From assembly GCA_036924285.1 (NCBI GenBank), contig JAYKYS010000009.1:22238001-22302000 (forward strand): a DNA stretch of 64,000 bases, written 5' to 3'. This document shows positions 35,493 through 47,949 of the stretch, piece after piece. The notes under the pieces were generated by a model. That model saw only the letters and a program-made list of their open reading frames with translations. It searched no databases and was not told the DNA's origin. Each line of letters starts with the position of its first letter. Within the stretch, counting starts at the first letter, position 1. The DNA is from Asterella californica. Taxonomy: Eukaryota; Streptophyta; Marchantiopsida; Marchantiales; Aytoniaceae. The position numbers and the translations under genes were made by a program.

Positions 35493-37771
35493 CGTCTTAT
35501 GTCTTTCCGTTTGCTACTTAAGCTCTTTGCCTCCCGCTGGAGAGAAAGATCTTACTTTTAGCAGAAACCCCAGTGAACTTCAAAAGTAGACTACTCATTC
35601 TCAGTCCTCTATACTGAAGTGGGTTCATAGTTACTCAACATTCAAGTTAGGATCTCATACCAAGTGTATCAAGGATTCACTCTTTTCATTATGGATTTGA
35701 AGAGTTTGGGTCCTCGGAACTTTATTTTATCAAAAGATCTCTTCATCTGAATGTGTGACATGGATAGTTACAATACCAATGTATTAAGTGGATGATGATA
35801 CTTTACTTTATACACCCAATCTCAACGTGATCTAGACTCCATTGCATGCTTATTATGGAGAAATGTACTTTATGGCTTTATGTCTATCCAAAGTAATCAC
35901 AGTTGGGGTGAGATCATCCTAAAGATCCACAAGCTTCTGATGTGTAGATTTTAGCGTTTGCCAACTCCTCGATTCAAAGTGAATCCTCTTTTATCATCTC
36001 CAATCTTGTCACAAGCGTAATATTTATCTGATTGATTGACTATAATGAGATTTATGAATTCCCTTCTCCAGTTTCTCAAGTCTTAGCTCCACTTGCCTTG
36101 CCACCTCCATTTCCTCCTGATTGCGAGTCCATCTTCGCCGGTATAAATAACGTGCGTCTTAGTACTGTAACACAAGTTTAAGCTCTCATGGGTCAAACTA
36201 AGAAATATCGCTAGCTCAACTTGCCAAGTCCACCATGTTCATCATTCCAGACACACCATGTTGGAGCAGTAACTGGCTAACTGACTCCGCATGTTCATGC
36301 TAATTCTACTCTAGAGATAGACCACTGTACAAGTGTTTGTTTGAGATGGGACCAATCCATGATTTACTATGGTTTCTACTCGGTGCAGTTTAATATTGTT
36401 TGAATCATGGAGTTAAACCATCAAGGTAACTATTTACTTGTAGAATCGAACCCTTGAGACTTACTGTATGGTTTGATAGTTCATTTTCCGATCGAATTGG
36501 GCTTACAACTACATTGACCTGTACTAGAACCGATCACGGCTCTCTTTCTAAAATGCACGGACATCAATGATTTTGTCAACGATGTGTGATTGATTTTATC
36601 TCTCTATTTTCTTTAGAATCGACTGGACTCCAGAGTTCTGATTTTTCTCTGTTGCGTGGCGTGAAAGCAATAAACTCTTGAGTCTTGAGGAGGCAACTAC
36701 AATGTATTACCGTAGTTCTTAGTATGTTTGCGGTAGTTTTGTATGCGAATAGTTAGTACATGCTTGAGAAACTATTTGTTTCTTGAATTTATTAGTGATA
36801 GATTTTCATGAATTAGTAGTAAAATTTATCATATTTCATGTATCATCCACACCTAACCAAATCGCGTTTATAATATATAGTATCAAGTTTATATATGTAA
36901 AATCAATATTAAAAATGATGAAGAGGCATTTGCGTGAAGTCCAAACTTTAGTCTTACTATTCGCTGAAAGCTAAAATGCCATAAAAAATTTCGCTGAAAG
37001 TATCAAAGTGAAATGCTCCACCGCGAATATACTTTGGGACTACTGTATATGTGGTAGTTGGCCTTGCGGCTGAGGTTCCTGACAGTATTACGGAGTGAAA
37101 GTACGGCTATGAGCAAATTAAGGAAATATGCGCCCAGAGATGAACCTAAAGAAGGGAAAAGGAAGGGTAGGGGTTAATTCTTGAATGTACAGTTCTGCAG
37201 TGGAATGTTCCTTCCGACAGGAAAGTTAAAAGGGTCGCCCGAAAACGATGGGAGCAGGAGGGAGGGGACGAAAGGAGTAGGCGCGTGATGGTGGGCCCAC
37301 TTCGATGGAATAGAAGGACTTTCGTCTTTCTTGAATTGGGTGGATATGATCAGACGAAGTAGTAGTATGCAGCAGCAGGAGAAAACAAGAAGAAAAACTG
37401 AAAAACGAAACTGTAGGACGTTTCCGCGAATGTAGTCTAAGAAGCGCAGTAGAAATTGCAACAACACGATTTTGTGGAAGCAAATACAGTCGAAGAGAAC
37501 GCTGGAGCAGCAACACTAAGAAGTAGAAGAAGAAGGATAAGAATCGAAAGAGGAGAGGAGGAGGAGGAGAAGTGACCGACAAAGTGACCGAGGTGTGGGA
37601 CGGGACGGGACGGGACGGGAGAAGGTGGAGGAGCTACAGACCGGAGCCGATTGATTGAGTGTTGTGCGGAAGACGAAAGGAAGGCAAACACGGAAGATAG
37701 CGAGTAACACTAGCACTATTTTTACGGTTTGGTGGATCGGTAGAGTAGAAGGAGAAGAAGGGTGGGTTGTG
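35493..37771. other. AT-rich region and upstream sequence of the C2 gene
   Basis: No conserved frames. From about 37.2 kb the sequence turns purine-rich with (GGGAC)4 at 37597-37621, likely the 5' region of the C2 gene. Minus-strand frames there are low-complexity shadows. Confidence 0.4.
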
Positions 37772-40700
37772 ATGATGGCCATGGCTAAAGGAGGAACGCT
37801 GCATTTGACACTTGTTTCTGCGACGCTTTTGCATTCTCCTTCTAAACAAGGTGGTGGTCTCGAAGCGGGTGTGTGAAGTTCTCTTCGCATCCTCGCACCT
37901 TCAGTGTTCATGGTGGAAATTGTCCTGGTGGTTGTGTACACTCTGATGGAATTGATGAAAGAAATTTGTTGATTGTAGCTCATGAATTGACTTTCACCTA
38001 CGGTTCGTTGATTGCTCATCGGCTTGTCTCTGTTTGATGATCCAGGACGAGTACGGGTGAGAGAGTCATTTCTGAGTGAGGATGGATTAGCAGTTGCATT
38101 ATGCCTATCAGAATTGGTTTTCCGGTTTCAGCGGCTGAGTTACCTACATGGAAAGCGGCGAAGATGATGATGATGATGATGATGATAGGGATCTACCCTA
38201 GCTTCAGTTTACGGAGTGAGCGATCGGCTCTGTTAGAGCTTTTTGCACTGCCTAAGCTTGCTCTAACATGAGTCTGTGATCCCAGATCCTGCTGACTCGT
38301 ATGCCACCTTGATTTGTGGCAAACAACGATTCACAACAAGGACTGCCAAAGGTACTGTCATGTGATCCATTTGTCGTTCCGTTTGATCATTCTCCGGTTG
38401 AGAATTTCGCCTGTTGTTGAAACGAGTACAGTCCGGGTGGTCAGAGAAGATACAGGGGATGGAATATCCCTCACATACGGTTGTATGTGTTGGCAGATCA
38501 AGGTTCGTTACCAACGTGGAATGAAACACATGCGTTTGAGCTCGACGATCATGAAGAATTTGGAGCCCAGGACCTTGTTATCGAGATCTTTGCAGCTAGG
38601 CCTGAGCTGAATGAACTTCTAGGCGTAGCCAAGTAAGGTGTTATCCTACTATTTTTTTCAGCTTCCCTGTGTCCTCTCTGTCCTCTCTGTCCTGGTAAGC
38701 ATCATGTCTGATTGATGACGTGCTGCAGGTTGACAGGAGAAAATCAGGAGCAAAGTGAGCAGACTCTTGCTTTGTATTATCCTTTTTATGCTCGGGTGTA
38801 GTTTACTCGTGTATCTTTGATCGTTGCGATATTCTATATCTATCTGAGGCTTCGCTCACCACACAGAGCCTCTCAGGATGAAGGTATAGTTCGATTTCTT
38901 TCCAGAAGCATCGACTATCAAGCAGCACCTTAAGCGCACCTTAATTCGCGGTCATCGGTCACCACGAACTTCTCTAAGAACCCGTTGGACCTAGTAAACT
39001 TTACTACAGTGGATGGAAGATGAGTTGAAGGTCTTTGGGACGAGCTTAAGTTCGACCCAAAGAGGGCATCAAGGCACATAATAGCTTATAGCTATCAATT
39101 AGGAGAATTTGTGTTCTATGAACAATAAGGTGCTCCTAGAAGCATAGCCGAGAACTCCTTGTTGAAAGGGCAACTGGACTTTCATCTGCAGACGTCTTGC
39201 AAAACTCTAGTGTGCAGACGCACCTGTTCCTGATCATTCTTTTTCGCAGTCACTAGAAGATATTCCTCCTGAATTAGACGGAAAACTAATCTAGATGCCC
39301 CGTCTGCCTATGTCTGGTGACTGTCTATGCTATGGTAGAACCGGGAACATAGTTCTCAAACTATCTCTCAACGATGCTCGAATTAGTCATCGCGAATGGC
39401 GACTCTGCTTCCAGAAGCGTGGCCTGTAGGCCAGCAACTGTGTAGCTTAGAACAGAAAGAACAGTTGTGGAACGATCGATGGAAGGTGAAGACACAGTTC
39501 CTCGCACGGGGAGTGGGGGTTATGAAATGATTGTGACCGCGTTGGATGGGCACCTAGCGGGGGCGGTTTGTAACTTTCAGGGGAAAATGATTTGTTCGTT
39601 ATGCTGTCGGTTTTCTTTATGGTTTCAACTCTGCACATGCAGCGATGCTAGGCAGATGTTCAGAATGGTTATGTTAAGTCCCTCTCACGCCATATGCTTA
39701 GTAGTAGTACATGTCGCTAAGTGCTTACGTTCGAAATTACACAGGTTGCCTCTCTGTAAGGTGATTCCTGCGAACGAAGAGACATCATTGTACTCATTGA
39801 GCCGACCGCAGGAAGGAGAATGTGGTCAAGTCAAGGTCACGTTGAAGTGGGAGTCATTTGTAAGCTGCCGGTCCCAGACGAACACTCCGTCATGCATGCA
39901 TCGTCTTATGCTTTCCAAGGGCAGTTCAACTACAGTAATTATGCGGAAAACGAAATGACTGGTTTCGTAAGAAGTAGTAATTGCACATCTGTGGAGATTA
40001 TGTAATTGTTGTGGTCTTAGGTCACCTATTTTATTCGGATACAGAGGTAGGAACTTCCACTTTAGCTAAGCTTCTAAGCGAGTTGATAACTTTTTGGTAT
40101 TGTCTTTGTGTAGGCTGCAGCGACAACAACTCAGTCGGCACCTGTGTTTGGTGGTTATGAACATATCCAACCTACAGCACCAATGTATCCCCCTGCACCT
40201 ATGCAGTCTTCTGCTCCTGTGCACCCGCATAGTGATGGTATCCAATCTTATTACGGGGAGCAGCGTTATGGAGATGTAAATACCCCTGCAGATGCTGCCG
40301 CCAGTGCTTTAGCAGGCTTGGCTCTCAATAAGGACAAGCAACTCGGCAGCGAGTCTAATCAAACTTCTTATCAAGATGTATCGGTCTCAGCTTCGGACTT
40401 TGCAGATCACCGGCAAGCCGAGCATCAGTCGCCTTATCCAGCTTATCCACCCTTGCCAGAAAAGAGAGAGAGTAACCCACATCAACCTCCAGAAATCGAT
40501 ACTTTGTCTGTCAATGATTCTGGTAGTTATGCGTCATATTCTACTCAGACACCTGGTTATTACCCGCCGCAAGGGCTCCCTTATCTAGCTTCACCCATCG
40601 GAGGAGTTGTGACTGCTGGGCTGAATTATGATTCTCCTACTTCTGCGTACACTCATCCTCCGTTTGAAGTAACTTCTAAGTTGAAGGAGTCGGAATCAGT

Positions 40701-42334
40701 TGCTCAGCCGTATGGGCTGCCTGCCAATGCCTATCCTGACAGCGATCATCATTATCCATCTTCACCATCTAGGTACCCCCCAGCAAGTTTGAATCTTCCA
40801 GCTGATAGGAACAAACAGAAGGTTAGTGAGGTGCCGTATGAGACGCCTTTCTATACAGGGGCTTCACTTCCACAGCCAGAGAGTTTCCACCCTGGCTTTG
40901 AGACGCATGGTGCCAGTGGTGGAAGTTATTCTTACCCTGGCTTCTCCCAGTACGGAGCATCTTTGCCGGCTCCCTTAAAACCTTTTTCCTCTGCAGCTTC
41001 TTCATATCCTCCGTGCGCAGAAGGAACAAAGGAACAAAGCGGTACACGTAAGGAAACTGGTACTCCTGCTCAGCATGGCGCTACAGCCTACCCTCTTGCG
41101 TATCCACCTGAATCCGATGTTGGGTGTCCTTCAAATTCATCTTGTCCTTCTACGACTCAATATGATCATAGTACACTGCAACCAGCTGGATATCCTGGCC
41201 AACAAAATGCTGAGCGTGGGAAAGATGAGGTGAAGCTAGGAACGAATGCGCGGAGCCAGGGTTTTAGTGAGGGTGGAACACAAGAGAAAGGTTTTCATGC
41301 TTATCAATATGCGTATCCTCCTGAAGGTTATGCCCAACCGTATTATCCTCCCGCCGCGTATCCCCAGTATGGCTATCCCCCTCAAAGTCTAGCACATGGT
41401 TACCCTCCTCAAGGTTATCCACCTCAGTACGCACCTAATCAAATTGCGCCTGGATTCGGTGGTCTGTACCCACAGCAAGGTAAGCTTCAGTGTTGGTTAC
41501 TCAAATCTTGGACATTTTGCTCGTGGTGCTTGTGAATCAGATCTAGTAGAACGAAGTCCTAGGATATATTTTGCTGTAATTTAACGCATTCGTTCGAAAC
41601 TGTTTGTTTTAGTTTCGTAAAAATAAAATTGCATCTAAGTCGGCTAGGTTGTATTAACAGGTCATGCACCCAGCGGTTACATATCCACACAATTTGGTGC
41701 TGGGCACGGTAAGCGCACTCAGGACTGAGATCTTTCCTTGAGCTTTTCAGTTTTTCAGATTTCAGATTTTCAGTATTCATTGGGATGCAAAATCTTGTTA
41801 TAGACTTCTTGTAGAATGCAGCACACAAGTTCGCGTTCTTACCTCGGGCCCGAATTGGGTCCGGTGTTGTTTAGCTTGAAATACAGTTTTGTCACTAAGT
41901 TGATCTTGAGATAGGCTCATGTCAAATATGGCTTCGAGACTTATGATTCTGCAGTGGGAAGGTCAAAAGAGCGAGCATAGGGTTTTGAACACATGTTATC
42001 CTTAGGTCTCACATTACCTTTGTCAGCGAACGCTTATTTGTGTTGTTTTTTTCCAGGTCATCAGGTGGGTTATGGAGTTGCACCCGCCTATCATGGTCAC
42101 CACCAGCAACAGGGCCATTATCAACATCATGGAGGTCATCACGGAGGGCACAAATTCAAGGGCCATAACGGAGGTCACGTGTACGGGAATCACGGTTATG
42201 GAGGGCACGAGACTGGCCATGGTCACTATGGACACAAGGGTAGTCATGGTTATGGCGGGTATGGTTATGGACATCATGAGCAGTATGCGCATCATGGTGG
42301 TCACCATTCACACCACAAGCACCATGGGTTCTAG
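37772..42334 (+). CDS. C2-domain protein with Pro/Tyr-rich and His/Gly-rich C-terminal tails (SRC2-like), 7 exons
   Basis: Exons: 37772-37850, 38286-38351, 38497-38632, 39745-39859, 40114-41479, 41661-41708, 42057-42334; 2088 nt, about 695 residues. The C2 domain (residues 4-132, exons 1-4) reads GGTLHLTLVSATLL, DPADSYATLICGKQRFTTR, TWNETHAFELDDHEEFGAQD, LVIEIFAARPELNELLGVAK, QVKVTLKWESF. C2 domains bind membranes, often with Ca2+. Residues 133-588 are Pro/Tyr/Ser-rich with YPP/GYPP repeats (GYPPQGYPPQYAP). A 48-nt exon of phase 1/1 and the last exon add a His/Gly-rich tail (GHYQHHGGHHGGHKFKGH). The layout recalls plant SRC2 proteins (C2 plus GYPP) joined to a glycine-rich A3-like tail. Exon 1 has an alternative in-phase donor at 37868, and ATGs at 37775 and 37781 are alternatives. 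Function is inferred: membrane or stress association. Confidence 0.88.
38162..38187 (+). repeat. (GAT)n microsatellite in intron 1 of the C2 gene
   Basis: About eight GAT repeats within the intron between exons 1 and 2. Confidence 0.9.
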
Positions 42335-43479
42335 ATTCCAAAGGTATATCAGGAATTAGACAAACAAGAAAGTGAAAAACAGTAGTCAGGGCTAATGCGA
42401 GAAGTTGATGATGGGCGGTGGTCACCTTGTTCATAGTAGTTGTTTGCAATCAAAAGATTGCGCGAATTGAGTGTCTGGAGGCTTCTATAAGATTTCGGAT
42501 TCCAGGGTATTTTAGGGAAGTAGTGAAAACATTCTTGTACGTCTGTTGCTCCCAGGCCTTTTGAGCAGTATTTGGGCATCTTTCATATTTGATTCAGTTC
42601 AAAGGTAGGTCTTGGTTGTCACTGTCGTACTTTTGATTTTTATCTAGTTTAAATCTAGTTTATCACTGTAAGAGGTTGCAGATTGTTTTCTGTCGCAACC
42701 TTTGGAATCCAAACATATCTGCAGTCAGACGGTGTTATTGGGCTGTCACCATCTTGCCTTCCGCGTTGTTTCAAAGTGTACCTTCAGTCAGGATTCACAG
42801 GTCTACTTTCGCGCTTCATATTGGACTAAAGATGACTGGTGGGTAAGCTTTGCGCGAATTACGGTGAGGCAATCTAATCATTAGCCTCCGGACATGCCTG
42901 CAATGAGTGGAGGACGTGTGAGCTGATGCATAGCGTCACGGACTTTAATATCGCAGTCTATAGTACTTATAACGTGTGATTACAAGGAATTGAAAACTAC
43001 TTTTTGTAACAATCAGAAGTAATTGTCATTCTTAAACCTCGAGTATAAAGCATAGAAGAGAATATTACTTTCCTCATAGTGTTCTTTGAGTCTGAAGAAA
43101 AGTTCTGTTTTGCTCTGGACACTTCGAAATTTGCATCTTAACATTTCTCTCTCAATATTAACATTTCTCTTTCAATACTAAGTAGTTTGCTTTGAGATGA
43201 TTCATAACTTGTAAAACTAATGAATAGCTTGAATTTGATTTTTTATTTCACAAATTGAGATTAAGAAGTCTGCATTCTTCTCAAATCAATTCCAATTCAA
43301 TCCAAGTTATTTGATTTTTGAAAATTCGATTTTTAAAAATGTCCAGACATTCAAACGAGTCTTCGTCCATGGATTTGAAACAAAAGCACAACATGGTAGG
43401 AAAATTGATGGATAGGACAAAGATTTCGGAAAAAGGGAGAGAAGAAGATTAAATTTGATCTTTTGGGAAGAGATTGAGA
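42335..43479. other. 3' flank of the C2 gene; nothing further recognised
   Basis: AT-rich sequence with only short frames and no repeat that I could match elsewhere in the window. Confidence 0.4.
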
Positions 43480-44411
43480 AGAGGGTTATCAAAAATTAGA
43501 CAGCGTTTCCGCGTCCAATTCTCTCAGCAGAAATTTCAGAGGAGTGGGATAATCGGTAAGCTTCCTGCAAGCAATCAAAGAGGAAGGACAGAAGGACGAA
43601 ATCGATGAGAAAGAGAAGAAAGAAGCGAGAAGAACCTTAGTACTGCGTTTCCAATGTGCTACGCTTCTGTTTCACTCTTCGGACGTCTTTTGTGCACCTA
43701 AGTAATTCGATTCTGCTCACGATGACTTTACCTTGCTATGATCTTGCTTTCGCATTCGACTTTGAGTTCCGCTGTCTTCACTCTTGACGCTTCCAATCTT
43801 TGGTTCCCAGAGACTTCCAATCTTCGATTCTTAGAGGCTTCCAATCTTCGATTCTCTTGGAAACTTCTGCCTTCTTCTAATTCGAGTTCTCTTCCCTCAA
43901 TCTCTCACTGAATCCTCTCTACACGTCTCTAATACCTTCTTCGATTTCGAATTGAGTAGAGAAGAAAGAAACATGTATGGTACTACTACGTCTCGTCTCG
44001 TGCTAGCTTCTCTGTCTACTCTCCGCGTTTAGATAATTGCTCTGTCGATCCTAGTCCTTCTAGGATCGACAGAGCAATTACCTACCTACCGCGGTGGTGG
44101 CTGTCCTTTAGGTACACCTAACTTCACCTAATTGGTGCGAGGTTGGTGATTCTCGCAGTTACGGTCATAGTCTTCATGTGAAGACTTCACACTCTGTCTT
44201 CTGGATCTCGTGTTCCAGAAGACATCATCCGGAAGACTTCCGTCTTTCGGCTTCGAAAGAAGTTGACTTTTTCTCACAAATTCATCTTAAGTTCATCTTT
44301 TGGCTAAGCATGATGTAATCTTAAATAATAAGGTTACTTCAATTATATAGACACGTCATTAACTTAAAAATTTTGAAAAAATCTCTAAACTTGCAAATTG
44401 TGGGCACCACA
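43480..44411 (-). repeat. Diverged LTR-like block P1
   Basis: Shares scattered blocks, in the same order and orientation, with 56941-58116: CAGCGTTTCCGCG, ACCGCGG...GTACACC, TCTTAA.TTCATCTT, GTTACTTCA, and the terminal palindrome-like GTGGGCACCACAA. In minus sense it begins TGTGGTGCCCAC. Divergence is high. Confidence 0.5.
44034..44080. repeat. Perfect 21-bp hairpin with 5-nt loop
   Basis: TAATTGCTCTGTCGATCCTA plus G (44034-44054), loop TCCTT, then the exact reverse complement (44060-44080). It lies inside block P1 and has no run of T after it, so it is not terminator-like. Confidence 0.95.
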
Positions 44412-45002
44412 ATTCTCTAATTACTAACATGTGAACCAATTGGTAATAACTTTAATTTGACTTGTGAGTATTATTGGTTGAACTCTTTAAAAAAAACCAT
44501 CCGTTGTACATGGTAGTTCATCTACGCTCACATATGATAATCAAAACTGATCATCGTACATAAAACAAGAGCCAAATGTCGGCAAAGATAAGTTTCGACC
44601 ATAGATTAATAACATCAATCGACGGTGTTGATGGAGCACTCTGCATCTTTAGAAAGATGTCTTAAAAAAATATCCACATACGGATATGTCGTGATGTCTT
44701 ACTTGTGCTTACTCTAAACTTATGAAATCCAAACGACTCATTCACACGGGAAGTTACTACATCATAGGGCGTATCATCTTCGATCATCAACAACTCACTC
44801 ATGACCATTGGGTGTGATCGAGTGAATCAAATAATGTGTATGAAGATGAGTCTAGCGTCTCATCGTCTATATAAGGACAACGAAACTACACGTGGTCATT
44901 GAAAAAAGATGAAGGAGGAGATTACATTATCTCAGATGACGATCATCTTCTAATTCACTGTTGGCTGTACTATCTTTTTAATAAACGATAACATTAACAA
45001 TA

Positions 45003-45990
45003 AAGACGTCTGATAGATATCGAGGTACATGTATCATTTCAATGTACTCAATTCAACCGACACCAAGATATCAAAATTCGATATCAAATAACATAGTTGG
45101 GACGACTGTGATGCAGACCATCAAACTACATCGCAATAGTCATCGAGATTCAGTATCTAATAAAATCTTACGCGGATACCAATCTCTTAATAGTGCACTC
45201 GTCCGACAAAGATATCGAAGTTTGATATCTTCAAATGAAGACAATGGTTTGTATCACTTCAATGTACTCACTTATGCCGACAACAAGATATCAAAGTTCA
45301 ATATCTTTAAACTGCATCAAGACGATTGTGATGCAGACCATAAAACTACACCGCAATAGTTATCGAGGTTCGATATCTAAATAAAATCCTACACGGACAT
45401 CAATATCCTAATAGTGCACTTGTCCTCCAAAGATATCAAAGTTTGATATCTTCAAATGAAGACAACAGTCTGTATCACTTCAATGTACTCACTTATGCCG
45501 ACACTAGGTATCAAAGTTTTTTATCTTTAAACTGCATCGAGACGACTGTGATGTAGACGATAAAACTACACTGCAATAGTTATCGAGATTCGATATCTAC
45601 ATAAAATCATACATGAACACCAATCTCCTAATAGTGCACTCGTTTCTCAAAGATACTGAAGTTCGATGTTTTCAAATGAAGACAACGGTATGTATCACTT
45701 CAATGTGCTCACTAATACCGACACCGAGGTATCAAAGTTTGATATCTTTAAACAGTATCGAGATGACTGTGATGCTGATCATAAAACAACATCGCAATAG
45801 TTATCGAGGTTCAGTATCTACGTACTATCCAACATGGACATCAATTTCTTAACAGTGCATTAATTACCAAATATATCAGACTTCGATATCTTCAAATGGG
45901 GACAAGGATCTCTATCACTTCAATATACTCATTTATGTCGGCACCACAGTATCGAAGTTCAATATCTTCAATCGCATTATGTTATTTCTC
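45003..45990 (+). repeat. Tandem satellite, unit about 220 bp, roughly 4.5 copies
   Basis: The landmark TTCAATGTACTCA recurs at about 45038, 45259, 45479, 45699 and 45921. Every unit also carries GACTGTGATG, CAATAGTTATCGAG and AATAGTGCACT. Each unit contains dyads such as GATATCAAAGTTTGATATC (a 19-bp palindrome with one central base) and TATCGAGGTTCGATA. Copies differ by many point changes, so the array is not recent. Short open frames inside it are artefacts of the repeat. Confidence 0.9.
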
Positions 45991-46467
45991 ATAGTCACAT
46001 ACAAAGATATTTCAAATTCTATCATACATTCTGAGTATTACCAATGATAATTACGATGGCTGTGTTTTTTAACGGTCATCTCATTAATTGTTAAGCACAA
46101 AGTTTGTCCTTTTACACCAATAGCAATACAGAAGATATCATCCCTAAGAGAATTGGAGTCAAACCGTTGTAACTTGCAAAAAAATTGATCATATCACTAT
46201 CTTGGAGGTCAATCTCTCCCAGATCTCTCCACAACACAACACAAGTCCACGAAAAATATTGAGCAAGCAGCCCTTTGTCACATTGATAGTGACAATCTGT
46301 CGATTGTCTACTGCTTACCACAGTAACTTCAGAACTAACATTGTGAGCGTGACGTCATATGGCTCGGGACCTCTCGATCTTCAGAAAGCCTTCAGTCAAA
46401 GAAAACAGGGCAACTTTAGAAGGAAAGTGTGAGCAAACAAGGAACACAACTAGTCCGACCATCGGAC

Positions 46468-47267
46468 TGTCACACCACAAGTATCCCATTATTTGTGTGC
46501 GTGCTTATATAAATTTCATTAGGTATGACTATCTTATAGGTTACTCTAGTTCGAAGATCTAAATCTAGAGTGATCAAAACTAGTCATAACTAGCTGAGAT
46601 AGTTATAACTAAGTTAGGGAAACTAGTAGAGGTTTCACTATGACACTATGTGACAAGTGCGGAGCTCTAAATATGCTTCTCAAAAGTATGTAACTTTGTT
46701 GACCATCGCTGACTGGATGCATGATGGAAAGTCATGCACAAAGATCTAGAGATGCTCCTCAAAAGACGTATTAGTTTGTTGTCGTCTTCCGATTGGATAG
46801 TTTGGAAAGTTAACACTTTACAAAAGCTAAAGTAGGAGAATCTCTTACTTTTGTAAAGTAGAACAAGTAATGTGTGTGCTATTCTTAAAGGCTTAGTAGC
46901 CTTTAGAAGTTTTACTATTTTGGATTGCGCACTTACCATGAGGTAAGGTAACTTAGTGAAAGTTACCACGGTAAGAAGTTGTAGAGTATATAAGGAGGAG
47001 TTGAGAAGGTGGAAGAGACTCTCATTTTCCTGTCTATAAGTAAAGTGAGCATTGGAGACCTTGGGAGTCCTTGAGTACTATGTGATGCAATGTGGAGGGC
47101 GGGGTTAGAACTTGTTTGCAGGAACGCTATTAGATGGACCGATGTGACCATACGGGTCAGAGTGTTGAGTGAAGTGAGCATGGGTATGATAGAATCTTTG
47201 TAATTAAGGTGCACTAGTAATCCTAGTCATCTGAGGTACCCCTGGGTGAGAGACAGGCCGGCTTACA
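46468..47267 (+). mobile_element. Solo LTR (800 bp) with 4-bp target-site duplication
   Basis: TGTCACACCACAAGTA...GGCTTACA, flanked by GGAC on both sides (46464-46467 and 47268-47271). It is clearly homologous to 59254-60038 along its full length. No internal retroelement sequence follows, so it presumably arose by LTR-LTR recombination. Confidence 0.85.
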
Positions 47268-47271
47268 GGAC

Positions 47272-47949
47272 TGTCATAGACGAGACAATACAATGAATGA
47301 TTGTCAGATATTTACATCGAAATAACAGTAGAAGCTTCAAGCAGCCGCGCTTGAGTTGCTCTAGCACATAAACGAACTATCAATCTCAAATGACAGATCT
47401 TTATGCATTGATTGGTTGAACATACTGGTCGTTGTAATACGTAATCGCGAGTTCGAAGAAGTTAATGAGTATAGTGTGAAGATCGATAAGAGATGCAAGT
47501 TGTCTGAGTGTTTTCTTACTTTCAAATCAGACGGACGAACCGTCGCAAAAGATTGACGACTTACAATAAGTCATCATAGTGTGATTATCAGAGAAGAGAC
47601 CCTCGTTGTTCGAAGTGCAACTAATGACATCAGTTGTTGTTAGATGAAATTGTAATTCAAAAAGTAAAAAAACATACGATTACATCCTTTCCTCTAATCG
47701 AAACGAAGTGAAGTACGTACAGTTTTTTGAATTTCTCAGAGGAAATGTATGGTGCAGAGATACTTAACCTTTCTCGTCTCTTACGAGAGCAATCACCCTC
47801 TACATATGTTTCTTAAGGAGGACCAGTTTTCAGCTCTATAGACTACGATAATAGAGTATGTATTGATTATCATCTAATCAAATTAAACTCTTGAGTATGA
47901 CTACAAGTGTTCTTTGTAACTCACGATACTTTTACTTTTCAAGTTTGAT
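47272..47949. other. Spacer; nothing recognised
   Basis: AT-rich sequence without a supported frame, between the solo LTR and the first inverted element copy. Confidence 0.4.

Noticed and set aside
39467..39958. 163-codon frame read as a separate protein
   Set aside because: Only 39745-39859 is coding (end of the C2 domain); the rest is intron read-through.
42023..42449. Several overlapping frames around the His/Gly-rich exon
   Set aside because: Shadows of the low-complexity exon 7 of the C2 gene in other frames.
45003..45990. CRISPR-like regular repeats
   Set aside because: Unit is about 220 bp without spacer structure in a eukaryotic context; it is a tandem satellite.
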